Shown: positions 47,401 to 59,500 of the stretch, piece by piece
Numbering within the stretch: the stretch's first letter is position 1
Layout of the letters: each line of letters begins with the position of its first letter
Assembly: GCA_964036295.1 (NCBI GenBank)
Contig: OZ038473.1
Span: forward strand, 2,945,501-3,009,500
Length of the DNA stretch: 64,000 nucleotides
Origin: Plumapathes pennacea
Taxonomy: Eukaryota > Cnidaria > Anthozoa > Antipatharia > Myriopathidae
Direction of reading: 5' to 3'
The notes under the pieces: generated by a model
Database searches by the model: none
What the model was told of the DNA's origin: nothing
What the model saw: only the letters and a program-made list of their open reading frames with translations
Made by a program: the position numbers and the translations under genes

Positions 47401-50307
47401 TTGAACTTTAATATGTGCAAGCATCATCTTAAACCTCAAATACCACTTTGACTCACACCTGTATTACAGTCTGTGACATATTTGTGCAGGTCAACAAAAA
47501 ATTTTAGAAACTCAGGTTAGCTCTTGGCTGGGTAAATTATTTATCTCTACAGGAATAAGTTAATTCAATTAATCTATTCATCTCAAGACAGTGTTATGAA
47601 TCCTTACAACTGAACTGGTTTATATACAGCCGTGTAATAGCATGGTTGCATGTCTTATTTTATTTTATTTTTCAATAAGTATAGCTGAAAAAAAAGGGTG
47701 TTCAGAAATCAGGGTTCTCCTAAAATCATTCCTTAATTGTCATCCTTCTTGGCAGATGTGACAATGGATTTAAATAGTTCATCAATCAATGAAAATCACT
47801 CTTGAGGAGGGGAGTGGAGCCATATGACACAGCAAAGGTATTTTTTTCAGTTTTTAAAGGTATTCTCCATTCTTTGCTGCTTCTCTGGTCTATTATATAT
47901 TTAGTGACCGTTTCCTCATTGCTTTTTTCTTACCTCTGCCATCTTGTTCTTTGTCTCCTTCAGACTCTGTGTCAAGTCTTTAACTTGTGCACTCAGTTGA
48001 GCTACCTCTGCAGTAGAGCACTGCACAAGAGAAATAAGCATTATTGGAATATTGATCTACTTTATTTTGGACTTTTTTCCTGTCATCATCCTTTGTGTGT
48101 TTCTGATAAAATGATGTGGATTACACATGTAAAAATTGGGATTTTAAAGAGAGCGAGCTAAAATGTCACTTAAACTGGTCTTATAGTTTCATCTCTTTAA
48201 TTAATACTTATATATTGCACAATTTAACATTTTATTGCATATGATCAAGTGCACATTATCAGTATGTGAATGCTTTGTAGTTAATATTCTAAGAACAAGC
48301 TGTGCATTAGCAGCACTTTATTTATGATATGATTCCTGGTCAAAATATTGTTAACAATCATGTTTCTGATATTCTGGTTTATGAAACATTTTATGCCATA
48401 CCGAAGAGCTACAGTTTCCTGGCAGACCTCTCTCTCCCTGTATTCCTTGTTTTCCTTTTTCTCCAGAGCTTCCTTGGTCACCCTACAACAGAATATTCCA
48501 TAGTAAATTTCGATGTTCCTAGCTAGCGATAGTGAATAATTCCAGTGTTTTAATTAAAATATATTTAACTATCTGATGTACAAGAGAATACTATCGCACA
48601 CCCTCCCAATTTACATATATATTTTTGAGGCACTATTTTTGTGAAAAATAAACAAAATTGACCTCAGATATTTTCAAATCACCAATGGCACTTGAAGAAA
48701 ATTTGGTTACATGATGAAAGTCTTGGGAAGAAAAAGGAGTTTATATACCTGTAGTTATGAATTGTGTTGGATAATTTTTTTGATTTTGAACAAAAAGTAA
48801 GCTTTATTTTTTTGGAAAATTCAAATTCAAATAACCTTGATGCAGAGTCATAGTTAACGAGCCAGAACTTTTAAAATTGTCCCATCTACAAACTTCAAAA
48901 ACCAACTGGGAGGGGGGGAGAGGAGGAGGTTCCATACCCCTCCCACCAACCCCACATGGTGCCTGGGGTGTGACTTGGTATGTATGTCCAAGGGTTAATA
49001 AGTAATGATCAATATTAATTATTAACTATTAATTTAAATATTGTTATTAAATAATTTATGACCAACCTTGAATCCATCTCTGCCATCACGTCCATCTCTA
49101 CCTGCAATGATCAAATTCAACTTTCTCCTTCAGTTTCTCATCAGAAATATATGATGCAGCAAGAACATGGCTTTCAATACCTTGCTCAGATGAAAGCTGA
49201 TTAATTTATCAATTCTCACTACATCATTCATACATTTTCTTCTTAAAAGGTTGGGAGAATCTGCATTTTGAGCTTGAGAGTGAAAGGGTTAACCCACTTC
49301 TTTTATGTGCATGCTTGGAATGTTAATGACTCTCACCAAATGTATCTAGTGAGGGAGTCTATGACAAAAAAAAGAAAAAGAAAAAGAACAACATGAAATA
49401 ACAACTATTCTACAAGGTTTTGCGGTTCCTTTTGCAAAGAATCACTTTCGGAAAATTTGTTTATAAATACTGTAGAATATCTTTGAATAAGACGTTAAGC
49501 AGATGTTTAAAATATAAGAAGTTTAGACATCATTATATGATATTTTTCAAACTGTACATTATAAAAATGCCTTCTTGCATTATGTATTATAAAAAACACA
49601 TAGTAAAAGTTCCATATCGCACAGGAAAAAGGCGTTTACCATCTCGTCCGCAGCAGAGGGTTTTCCCATAGCATTTGTCTGCTCCTTGTGCCTTACTTGA
49701 ACCCTGTCATCGATCAAGAAAACGAAAGTTAACAGAGATCAACAAATGGGAGTGAAATGGCAGCGCGCACATTGTGTGCATGTTCTAATGATTTCCGGGC
49801 TGGGTTAATCGTGAACGCAAAAATCGGTGTGTGCAGCTCGGTCAGCTCAGCCAAAGAGTTGATGGTCGTCAAGCCTGATTTAGGACAAGAATTTTTGTCT
49901 ACTTGGTCAGGGATAAGGCATAAATTTTGACAGGGATGTATGAAGTTTGTACTAAAATTTAGGAGGACAGGTCTGAGCAAGAGTCTGAAACAGGGACAAG
50001 GAGTTCAGAACTGTGCGGCACAAAACTTCCGATAACGGTTGAATACCCAAAACTTAGAGGAGCAGCCTCCCTCAGGCTAATTTCATGTTGTTCAGTGAAC
50101 AGTTTCGTACAGAGGGAAAACACTCAAAATCTGAGAAGCGCAGTATTGTGTTGTGACCTGTTGCAGGTGCGCGTTTCTTACCGCGTTCGGGTTTCTTACC
50201 GTGTTAGCGTTTCTTACCGCGTTAGCCTGGCTGTTATCGGCGCACCACACGCACGAAGACAGGAACGCAACAGCAACGGCGGTCAAAAACACGATCTTTG
50301 GATACAT
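44477..50307 (-). CDS. Secreted collagen-like / EAR-repeat protein, copy B
   Basis: A paralogue of copy A with the same eight exons and phases: 50307-50158, 49703-49640, 49101-49067, 48482-48402, 48020-47934, 46556-46538 (19 nt), 46085-45621 and 45078-44477 (1503 nt, 500 aa). It is one codon longer in EAR repeat 2 (GSKYQTKS against GSYQVKS). All domains are intact: signal peptide, Asn-rich repeat, CYGKTLCC linker, collagen stretch, coiled coil, seven EAR repeats. In the last 200 residues only about a dozen differ, including Cys/Tyr exchanges (MCPF against VYPF; ANCHGD against ANYHGD) and the final blade (ANNYLGKH against ANYKLSKN). Both copies look functional. Similar TATA boxes suggest shared expression, though their upstream minisatellites differ. 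The intron holds a post-duplication SINE. Confidence 0.88.
46726..47050 (-). mobile_element. tRNA-derived SINE in copy B intron
   Basis: On the minus strand it carries a polymerase III A box (GGTGGCCGAGCGGTTTGG) and a B box (GTGGGTTCAATTCCCAC) in a Leu/Ser-tRNA-like head. An unrelated body follows, and it ends in AATAAACGATATTTATTTAT. Unit 1 lacks it at the matching site (39690-39700), so it arrived after the duplication. Flanking caaat/caaaat may be remnants of the target duplication. It is not a functional tRNA gene: the head continues into a SINE body and the anticodon arm is poor. Confidence 0.8.
47211..47330. mobile_element. Fold-back MITE, copy B
   Basis: Counterpart of 39857-39973, with arms around ccaggaac/gttcctgg. 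Confidence 0.75.
49108..49292 (-). mobile_element. One-ended MITE remnant touching the collagen exon 3 acceptor, copy B
   Basis: Same truncation point as in copy A: GTTGAATTTGATC, then ATTGCAG and exon 3. The arrangement therefore predates the duplication. Confidence 0.7.
50174..50227 (-). repeat. 18-bp coding repeat with three GTAAGA donor-like sites, copy B
   Basis: Units encode NAVRNA / NTVRNP / NAVRNA. GTAAGA occurs at minus-strand positions 50217, 50199 and 50181, all in phase 0, upstream of the inferred donor CAACAG|GTCACA at 50158. Confidence 0.8.
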
Positions 50308-50373
50308 GTTGTGTTGAACGGAACGTGCAAAGGCAGCAGCACCAGCAACTGAAAAACTTGAACCATTGAGCCG

Positions 50374-50382
50374 CTTTATATA
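50374..50382 (-). promoter_or_regulatory. TATA box of copy B
   Basis: TATATAAAG on the minus strand, 67 bp before the ATG at 50307, matching copy A. Confidence 0.7.
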
Positions 50383-50639
50383 AACCTATTTACCTCTCAG
50401 TGATCAGTTGACAGGAATTGAACCCGTATTAATTTTGCGTTTCAGCACTGGGTATTTTTAGTAATCCACGTATGACTTTAAGAGATTTCAATCAAGTTGG
50501 GTGACAAAATGAAGCAGTTCAGTTGATCTGCACGGTAGCAAATAAGTCTGTCCGTTTTATGAATGGATTATCTTCAAGTTGGAGTTTGCACGAGTTGCGT
50601 TTGCGTCAAATGTATGTGCGTGATAGTCCGTAGAGTTGA

Positions 50640-51010
50640 CATTGCAGTTAGGTTATAGTCACGTGGTGTGATGTGCTGTTGATCAGTCGATCACGTGGCA
50701 GCTGAAGCGCGGTCAGTCAAGTTAAGTTGTCGCGCGGAAGTCTGAAGCACAGTCAATCAAGTTGTCACATGGAAGCTGAAGCGCGGTCAGTCAAATTAAG
50801 TTGTCACGTGGAATCTGAAGCACTGTCAATCAAGTTGTCACGTGGAAGCTGAAGCGCGGTCAGTCAAGTTAAATTGTCACACGGAAGTCTGAAGCACTGT
50901 CAATCAGTCGATCACGTGGAAGGGGAAATTTGAAGCGCTGTCAATCAAGTTATCACGCGGACGTCTGAAGCGCTGTCAATCAATTTTGTCAAAATCTGAA
51001 GCCCTGTCAA
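50640..51010. repeat. Expanded promoter-upstream minisatellite with CACGTG sites, copy B
   Basis: About eight degenerate units of roughly 40-50 bp built from gtcaatcaagttgtcacgtg and gaagctgaagcgcggtcag. Several units contain the palindrome CACGTG, others CACGCG or CACATG. Confidence 0.7.
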
Positions 51011-51536
51011 TGAAGTCACTGAGGTGTAAGGTCAAATTTAACGAAAAGCTCCGTTTACGAGTAGTTGATAAAACGGAGAATAAAACGTGTGCTTTGAGTG
51101 GATAAAATAAAGGAAACATATATCAATGGCCGTGATCGTTCGGGAAAGCCGCCAAGATTTGCACGAATCGGAATAAAAAGTGGAACAACATCTCTCCAAA
51201 GACTGATCACAGTTCGAAGTTTATGTTCGATTGTGCATGATCCTCTTAACTACCCAGCCAGCGAGCGGCTTTCCCGATTCGGATTGGGAAGCGGGGTGAG
51301 GGGAAAAGGAATGGTGAGAGCCGGGCGCCGCTATTAGCTTCCGCGCAAGGGCCAGTGTCAAACTTTACTACAATCTTTGTCCCTGCAGTTCACTGTTTCT
51401 TTACTTGTCTCTGCTTTACAGCTCACTTTACAGTAATAGTTGTTGGCTTCTTCTTCAGAGATATTTTACCGCGCGCTCTCGCTATACTTTTGATCGCTAC
51501 GTTTGTTTTTAGATTGGCAGCCTGTTAGTGAACGCG
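51011..51536. other. Intergenic DNA without a supportable gene
   Basis: A 79-codon frame at 51098-51337 shows no domain. I see nothing else. Confidence 0.4.
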
Positions 51537-53325
51537 ATTTCTTGGACCTCTAGGGTCGCTGTGTGTTCTGTTTCCGTATGATCTCTACGATTGCTGAACG
51601 TTGTCTTCAGGGATCGCGTCCTTCGCGCTGGAAACCGGATTTTTATTTTCCGCCGTCCAGCGGCCATTCCTTCCATACCCGCGCCGCTTTTAAAATCGTA
51701 TTGTCGAGATCTCCAAGTCTCATTTTGCACCTTACTATCATTCAGTCGTCATTAACTGAAGTTTTGTCGAAGCGTTTGGAATTGAAGTTATCGCTTATTC
51801 TGACACCATTTCTTTTTTCGTCTTGTGTAGAGAACACCCATTCACCCATTCACCCATTCACTCCCAATGCAAGATTCTCAAGAAACTGTACATGAGAGAT
51901 GGAATGAGAACTGAGGTAAGTCAGTTTTCATCAAATGCCAAGTCCTCCACACTGCGTGATTATATATCTGGTGAGAAACTGAAGGAGAAAATTGAAGTTG
52001 ATCACATGTAGTGAAACGGTTAAGCTGCTTCAAGAGACATCGTGAGAGTTCACCCCCTCCCCCCAGAAACGGCCGGTCCGCAATTTTGTAGTATATACCA
52101 TCATGCTCTGCGGCGGAACAGACACAACAAATGAGTATAAAACCTGTAAGCACGGTTAGTACAAGACAGCACGAGGGCCACAAACAATTCTTATGAATAG
52201 GGAGATGAGCGCAGGAAGAAAATGTGATTATACAAAGTTAAATACATCATTTAATGCTGTTTCGTGGTTGTGTTCCTACGCAACGAATAGAAACTAAAAG
52301 AATGTTCCGAATATCGGTCTAATTTCCATCCATTAGTTTTGAGACCAGAACTCACATTTTCAGTGTTATATTTATATATATTTCTATTTGTCCCAACATT
52401 CTTCGACCTGCAAATTAGTTTCCGACAGGTATCGATTTCTTGGACCTCTAGGGTCGCTGTGTGTTCTGTTTCCGTATGATCTCTACGATTGCTGAACGTT
52501 GTTTTCAGGGATCGCCTCGCGCTGGAAACCGGGTTTTATTTTCCGCCGTCCAGCGGCCATTCCTTCCATACCTCGCCGCTTTTAAAATCGTATTGTCGAG
52601 ATCTCCAAGTCTCATTTTGCACCTTACTATCATTCAGTCGTCATTAGCTGAAGTTTTGTCGAAGCGTTTGGAATTGAAGTTATCGCTTATTCTGACACCA
52701 TTTCTTTTTCTCGTCTTGTGTAGAGAGCACCCATTCACCCATTCACCCATTCACTCCCAATGGAAGATTCTCAACTTAAACTGTACATGAGAGATGCAAT
52801 GAGAACCATGAGGTAAGTCAGTTTTCATCAAATGCCAAGTCCTCCACACTGCGTGATTATATATCTGGTGAGAAACTGAAGGAGAAAATTGAAGTTGATC
52901 ACATGTAGTGAAACGATTAAGCTGCTTCAAGAGACATCGTTAGAGTTCACCCCCTCCCTCCAGAAACGTTTTGTAGTATATACCATCATGCTCTGCGGCG
53001 GGACAGACAACAAATGAGTATAAAACCTGTAAGCACGGTTAGTACAAGACAGCACGAGGGCCACAAACAATTCTTATGAATAGGGAGATGAGCGCAGGAA
53101 GAAAATGTGATTATACAAAGTTAAATACATCATTTAATGCTGTTTCCTGGTTGTGTTCCTACGCAACGAATCGAAACTAAAAGAACGTTCCGAATATCGG
53201 TCTAATTATTTCCATCTATTAGTTTTGAGACCAGAACTCACATTTTCAGTGTTATATTTATATATATTTCTATTTGTCCCAACATCTTCGATCTGCAAAT
53301 TAATTTCCGACAGGTATCGGTTGTG
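51537..53325. repeat. Tandem duplication of about 0.9 kb (two units)
   Basis: The unit starting gatttcttggacctctaggg occurs at 51537 and about 52435. Both units include short ttcacccattcaccc reiterations, a partial TAACCCTTTCACTC-family MITE end (near 51973 and 52872) and AT-rich DNA. Each has a possible spliced exon between CTTGTGTAG and GTAAGTCAG (unit 2: 52722-52812, reading MEDSQLKLYMRDAMRTM), but unit 1 is altered in frame, so I do not call a gene. Confidence 0.8.
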
Positions 53326-53562
53326 TTTTGTTGAACAATAGCGCGAAAATTGACAATGCAATAATTATTCTCGAATAACATTTGTGTTGATATTAAAATT
53401 TATAAAATTTATACAAGGCTAAGACTGTACTGTTGTGTGACGCGGTGTACGTTTAGACAAGGTGTGGTTGTCTGACGCAAACTCGACTTCTGTGCGGAAG
53501 GAGTTGAAGAGAGAGGCTTTAAGAAACTTGAGTTAAAATATGCCATCTTAGTGTGTGCTACG
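53326..53562 (+). promoter_or_regulatory. Likely promoter and 5' leader of the ferlin gene
   Basis: Region between the 0.9-kb duplication and the ferlin ATG; no TATA box or clear initiator could be assigned. Confidence 0.3.
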
Positions 53563-56500
53563 ATGCTGAAAGTTACTATCAAGGGAGCGACAAACCTCCC
53601 GGATGTCGACAGATTCAGTGGTAAAACAGATGCATATGCTATAGTCAGCTTTCAAGGTAGGCGTGGGTCGTTTTGTACTCTCATAGATGTATGATTGATT
53701 GTATAAACAAATATATGGACATGGCTGTATTTTTCTAACTATATCAGGTGCATTATTTACACTTGCGTCATAGAGAATTTCTTGAAATTGGGTTTCAGTA
53801 GAAGGATCAAATTATTTCTGAATATTCTGATCTTCGTCGAATTCCTATTCTGCCAAAACGGCACTATTTCATCATAAGGGGGATATTGGTTTGTTGATCA
53901 GAACGTTTACTGAAATTAAAAATGCCAAATGTGTCGAGGAAAAAATTAGTAAAGCATCCATTTGAATACTAATTAGTGGGGAAAATAATGAGAATCTCCC
54001 AACATGCAAGAACAGTCTAGAGATGTTACCCTGCTGTTGTGGAACTCTTCTGTTAGAATAACAGCCTTCTCAAAACTAGGCGGTTGGCGGCTCATTGAGC
54101 CGCCTCGTCTGATACTTTGACCGGGCTCCGTCACATTAATTTCTAACAACAAGAATTTCTTATAAACACGCAGTCAAGCAGATGCTGATTTTCTGAAAGA
54201 CGCGTTGAGTCCGAACTCCAGTAAATAAATCACCATGATTTTACTGAAAAACAAGTGCAGTTTCGAAATGTCTGGGCAACGTCACTTCTTTACCGCTATT
54301 TTGAATGATGGCTGGTTTTAATTGGTTGAGGCAAATGGCTTTGTTGCAAAGCAATGTGCTGACTTAAGCGATTGCGGGCGGCGGGAGAAAGAGAAGCGAA
54401 CAGGAACGAAGATAACAACATTTTTCGCCAAAGAGCCAAGAAAGGCAGGCAAATATTTCGCGTATGACATATCTACAGATTTACATTCGTTTACTGAATG
54501 CACGCTCTGAGCAGTTTACTCGGATTTCATTTTGTATTGATTTCCGAATACGTCTCGGTAATTTCTGTCAGTACAATCCGCAGTATAATGCACGGTTTTT
54601 CCGGCCTAATGCTGAACCAGTCATCGAGTTAGTTCAACACTCAAATATAATGGTTATCTTTATTCTCATTGTGTTTCTTTCCTGGCCTGCTGGTTTTGAG
54701 AAGGCTGAAGTCCTGTAGTGGACAAAACGACATTTATCAATTATTGTTTATACTTGATTTAGAATATAGTAAAAAGACATGATTGAAACATTTAAACATC
54801 TGAAAAAGTGCTCACAAATGCTGGACACGGCATTTAAGAGAGCCTAAATCTCAAAATTTTCCCGGGGAAGCATGCCCCCGGACCCCCCTAGCAATTTGTG
54901 TCTTCGGCACTCAACTAAGCCTACTCCTCCTAGCAAATAACCTACTCTTCCAAAACATTTTGAGAAGGCTGAATAAAGAGTTACGAGATTGGCTTTTGTG
55001 CATTATTTGGTGAAGTTTAATCGCATGTACTGAAGATTTTGATACAAGACTATCAAGACTATCAATTTTGTTTAACAAAACTCAGGTGGAAATTTTATAG
55101 AAAATTTCAAGATTTTGTCTCTTTCAAAAGCGCTGTGCATAGTGGTTTTTCCCTGCATGTAGTCCTTTTTTAAACGTGTGAGAGTCAGACTATTGGTTGT
55201 TAGTTGATATTTAAATGGCGGCAGAGTAGATAGCTTGTCAATCACGCCCTCCCTCTTCCCTCCGATCAAAAGAAACGGGTAGAAAAGAAATTACCAGGAC
55301 CTTGCAGTTTTAATTAGTTTTCCCTTAGTTGTTGTGAGGATTCAGAAACGGGCTTGGTAACTGTACAAAATGATTAGTTTGAAATTTTTTCGACGCAACA
55401 ACGGATCGATCACAGGTTTTTTGCGCTATAAGGTCAATTATTGTAGATTTTATGCGTTACGTACGGCTTTCCTTTGAGCAAGTGAACAATTGACCACACT
55501 TTGTTGACATTCTTTAAAGCCTGGTTTCCATATAATCGCTGCGATCACCGCTGACCTGTTTTCGTTTGATGGGCGAGATTATTTGCTTGTAAGTAAGAGA
55601 GACTAGTCAAGAAATAGCTGTTCGCAAAACGCTCTGTGTAGGGTCTGAAAAATAAAAAATAAATTAATCCAAAAAAAAGTGACTTTTATCTCTAAGTTCC
55701 GTTAGGAGTTGGATATCAATTGGGACGAACTTCCTGTTTCTTCCTCCTGTCATTACACTGATCACTGTCCCTTTTACTTTGCAGGCATCGATCAAAAAAC
55801 TGAAGTGAAAGAGGACGAATTAAATCCAGTATGGAACACGGTAGGTGTTCTGATAAAAAACGGTTGCACGCACCTCAATGTACGAGGCCTGCTTTAAACG
55901 TTGAACTTCACGTGAGTCCAGTCATCAAGAGCCATTGGAGTTCAGCTATCTTACACTGTATTCGACTAGTGTGAAGTTTGACGTTTAAGACAGGCCTAAG
56001 CGAGCTGTTCTTGGCATAACTTTGAGCTGACTGTCTGCTTAAACATATGATGCAAAGCACCTTTCTGTCATAAGCAAATAATTTTTTTGGAAAGTACTGT
56101 TTTGTGAAAAACCTCGTTCCCAGGACGTTCCCCTTCCACCGAAAGGGAAAAGCCCTGGGAGCAACACTGTTTTGACAAATGTCATTCTGTGTTTCTCAAA
56201 CTTTTTTTGTTGTTGTTTATTTTTGCAGACAGTGGAGTTTGACCTGAACAAGCAACCATTGTCACCGCAAGAGAGCATTTCACTCACCATCAAAGACTGG
56301 GAAAAAGTACTTTTACACAAGTAAGTCAATTGTCTTTCATACACTTCGTGCACAGAAAGAGGGAAACAAGGCATTCAATTGGCTTTTGAACTCAAAATTG
56401 CAAACCGGGCGTCGTCTCTTCGACCTTGGTATTTTGCAAAGCCGCTTTTTTTTTTTTTTTTTTTTTTTCTTTTCTCGAAGTTTGAAGGCGAATTCTGAGC

Positions 56501-59500
56501 CCGTTTACAACCAATCGATAAAGGTTACACCGCTTTTCAGGAGCCCAGGTGATCCGTGTTAAACGTTTCGGTTGCCACATTTGAACGAAGTACCACTTTA
56601 AGCGACATTTTTAAAATATTATTTACAGAATCGTTGCTACAGCAACAATTCCTTTGGCAAATCTTGTACGCTCGAAAAGCCACAAGTTGGATCTGGATGT
56701 CGATCTCTTTGGAGACGGTGGAAAAGCTCCATTACCTGTAAGTATTAACCCGTTCACTCCCAAGAGTGATCAACGTCAATTTTCTCTTTTCAGTCTCCCA
56801 CCAGAAATATATCATACAGTTTGGAGAATTTGGCATTTGATACCTTGCTCAAATGACAGCTGATTAAAACATAAATTCTCTTTTCATCACTCATACATTT
56901 CCTTATTTTATGGTTGGGAGAATTTGTATTTTGAGCTTGGGAGTGAAAGACTTAAACGTAGATGCATAATGAATCAACTGAGGGTCGATGTGTGAAACGC
57001 AGACACCGTAAAATACGTATTTGGAAGCTGACGTTTCGAGCGCTAGCTCTTCGTCGGAGCCGTAAGTCGTACGTGGTACGTTTCTTTTTCAACGATCCAT
57101 GACAAAAAAAGATGGCTGCTCGCTGTGACAACCATGAATTGTTCAAAGTCTAGTTTTAGATGTGTTAGGGTACGAGACACCAGAGCTAATGCAAAAATGG
57201 TGGCGAACATTGGTATTTTGATTACACACTTTTCGGATTCACCGTGGAATAGAAGTATGTTGGCTCTCTTGTCACGGAAATACGTTAGATTCGGCCGTGC
57301 ACAAAACCGTGAATTTATCAGTGTCACGCCCGTAAAGCCTCAGGACTTAGCAGATGTACGTTATAGTTAAATGCAGTTTTATAACATGAGTTGTACGCAC
57401 GAAAAACGAGGCTTGCACACGAGGAGAAACTTGACCTCGAATCAAACAAAGTTGGACAGTAATGGCAATAAACGCTGACCAACGGAAGTGACGTCATGCA
57501 AGTACATTTCCGGGTATCAACGGAAGTTGCAGCCAGAATCTTGCATGCTGTACAGATTGAACTGCTCCTCTGCAGGAACAGACTCTGAAAATTACAAGGC
57601 TAAGTTTCCTTGGGGTCGTTTTATTTTTAGGCGAAAGCTCAGATTGGTTTGACGTATGAAGCTCCCGAAGGCGAGAAGAAAGCCGAAGGAGGTGACGAAG
57701 AAGACGAAGAGGTGGGGGAAGAAGATGAGGAAGAAGGAGGAGAACCGGGGGCGAAAGGGTAAGCCCTTCAGAAAACCCACATTTTTGTCAGTACCTTTTT
57801 ACTCAATAGAGCGGTTTTCGGATGACGTCGAAAGTAATCGCGTGATTGCTTTAATTTTGCGTTTGCAATGCTTTTGGATTGATTCAAATACGTGCAACAA
57901 CCACTCTTGGCCAACCATGCTTGGTATGGAATAGGCTGGTAGATTTTGTTTTGGCATTTGGGGGTTGAATTAAAGCACCCAAACAATCGTAAATACCAGA
58001 ATGAAGTACAGACCCCCAGATTTTTATCTCGTTGAGCTCCTTGTTATCATTATCCCTGATAGGAAGCGTGGAAAAAGGAAAAAAAGGAAGAAACTTTCAC
58101 AAAAGGTTCAAGACTTTGAGGTGAGATCCGCGTTAATACAGAGAGGGACTCCTGGAGCAGAGTTTTACTTTCTGGCGTATAAACGCTCGCTTTGATTTAT
58201 AAAGAATTGTATGAATAGTTAGCACGCCCAGGAGTGACTCGGGTCTAACAGTGTTTTATAATTTCTTGATCAGATTCGTGTTCAAGTGATTGAAGGACGT
58301 CAGTTAACTGGCAACAACCTTCATCCCGTTGTTAGAGTGACCGTCGGGGATCAAGAGAAGGAGACGAAAACAAAGAAGTCAACCAGCAAACCAGTGTATA
58401 AAGAAGTAAGTAAAAGCAAAAATCACGTGGCGTTTAAAGTGGATGTTTTTTTAAATTATTGACATGTAATAAGCAGACTCCCAGCAGACCCTGCGGGGCG
58501 GGACGGGACGGGGAGGTCGTCGGTCGTGATTCGTCATGTGTCGGTCATCGATCGTCGGTCGCCGTTCGTAGTTCGTCGCCCCGGATATTCAAAGACGAGA
58601 TGGCGTCACGATTAGTAACGTCGCAGGGCTCGGGGAAACTTTAGTTGGTGTTAAGCAATTTTTTTATATTCTTCGTATTTACTTTATGATGTTGTTAAAG
58701 CTCATCAGGCAGTTAATGTGAAATTAATGTAACGGTGTTTTCTGCTAATAAGTAACGTAGTAGTTGAACAGAGAATTAAAGGACAGTAGACAGGACATAA
58801 TATAAGAGATCTTTTCATTTGGCATCCTTTTCTTTCAGGTGTTCTTTTATAAATTCCATGCTTCGCCTGCTGACTTGTTCAATGAACTGATATGCTTTGA
58901 GGTAAGTTTTTATAATATTTTTCATTAATTTTTACCGAACAATCAAATCGTTGCGGCTTAGCCATTTCACTGCCAAGATTGAGCAACGTCGGGGTTTTGC
59001 TTTTAGTTTCTCAACAGGTGTGCATCACACCGTGAAAGGAAACTTGCCTCTTCACACCTCACTCTGATGAAAGCTTGTTCTTACTCGTTAGAAGCTGCAA
59101 CAAAATTAAAGTTCAAGATACAGATTCTGCTAACCTTTTCAAATCAAATCTGACGGCCAGATTTTTTTTTCTGCAGGTGTTTGATTCTCGCTCGTTCCAG
59201 GACGACCCCCTGGTTGGTATTTTTCAGGTAAGTGTTTGTTCATGTTTAGCGAGTTTTAAGGCGCATGTTTTATAAATGTTGCCCCGTTTTGCTACGCCCG
59301 AAACATTTATTGCGGACACAAATTTGTTTCCTGGACACAAAAAATGTTTCTGAAAAACTTCTGAAACATTTTTTGTGTCCGCGCGGAGCGTAACAATGTT
59401 GCCGCACGTTTTGTCCACCCTGGAAACATCGAAGGACACAATGCTGCCGCCACAATGTATCCTCGTTTTGCCAGGCCATTAGAAACACGCACTTTTAGTG

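Larger units (their letters stand above)
36581..50950. repeat. Direct segmental tandem duplication, two units of about 7 kb
   Basis: Unit 1 runs from about 36581 to 43463 and unit 2 from about 43464 to 50950. Landmarks repeat in the same order: ggggcgagtcgcaaaa (36588 and 43471), a polyG-ended MITE, EAR exons, a fold-back MITE, coiled-coil, collagen, signal-peptide exons and a TATA promoter. Unit 2 has gained a SINE and a longer promoter-proximal minisatellite. Exon sequence is more alike than intron sequence. Confidence 0.9.

Noticed and set aside
51878-52183. Minus-strand frame with a signal-peptide-like start (WPSCCLVLTVLTGFILICC)
   Set aside because: There is no ATG at the apparent start, and the matching frame in the second tandem unit is broken, so it is not conserved.
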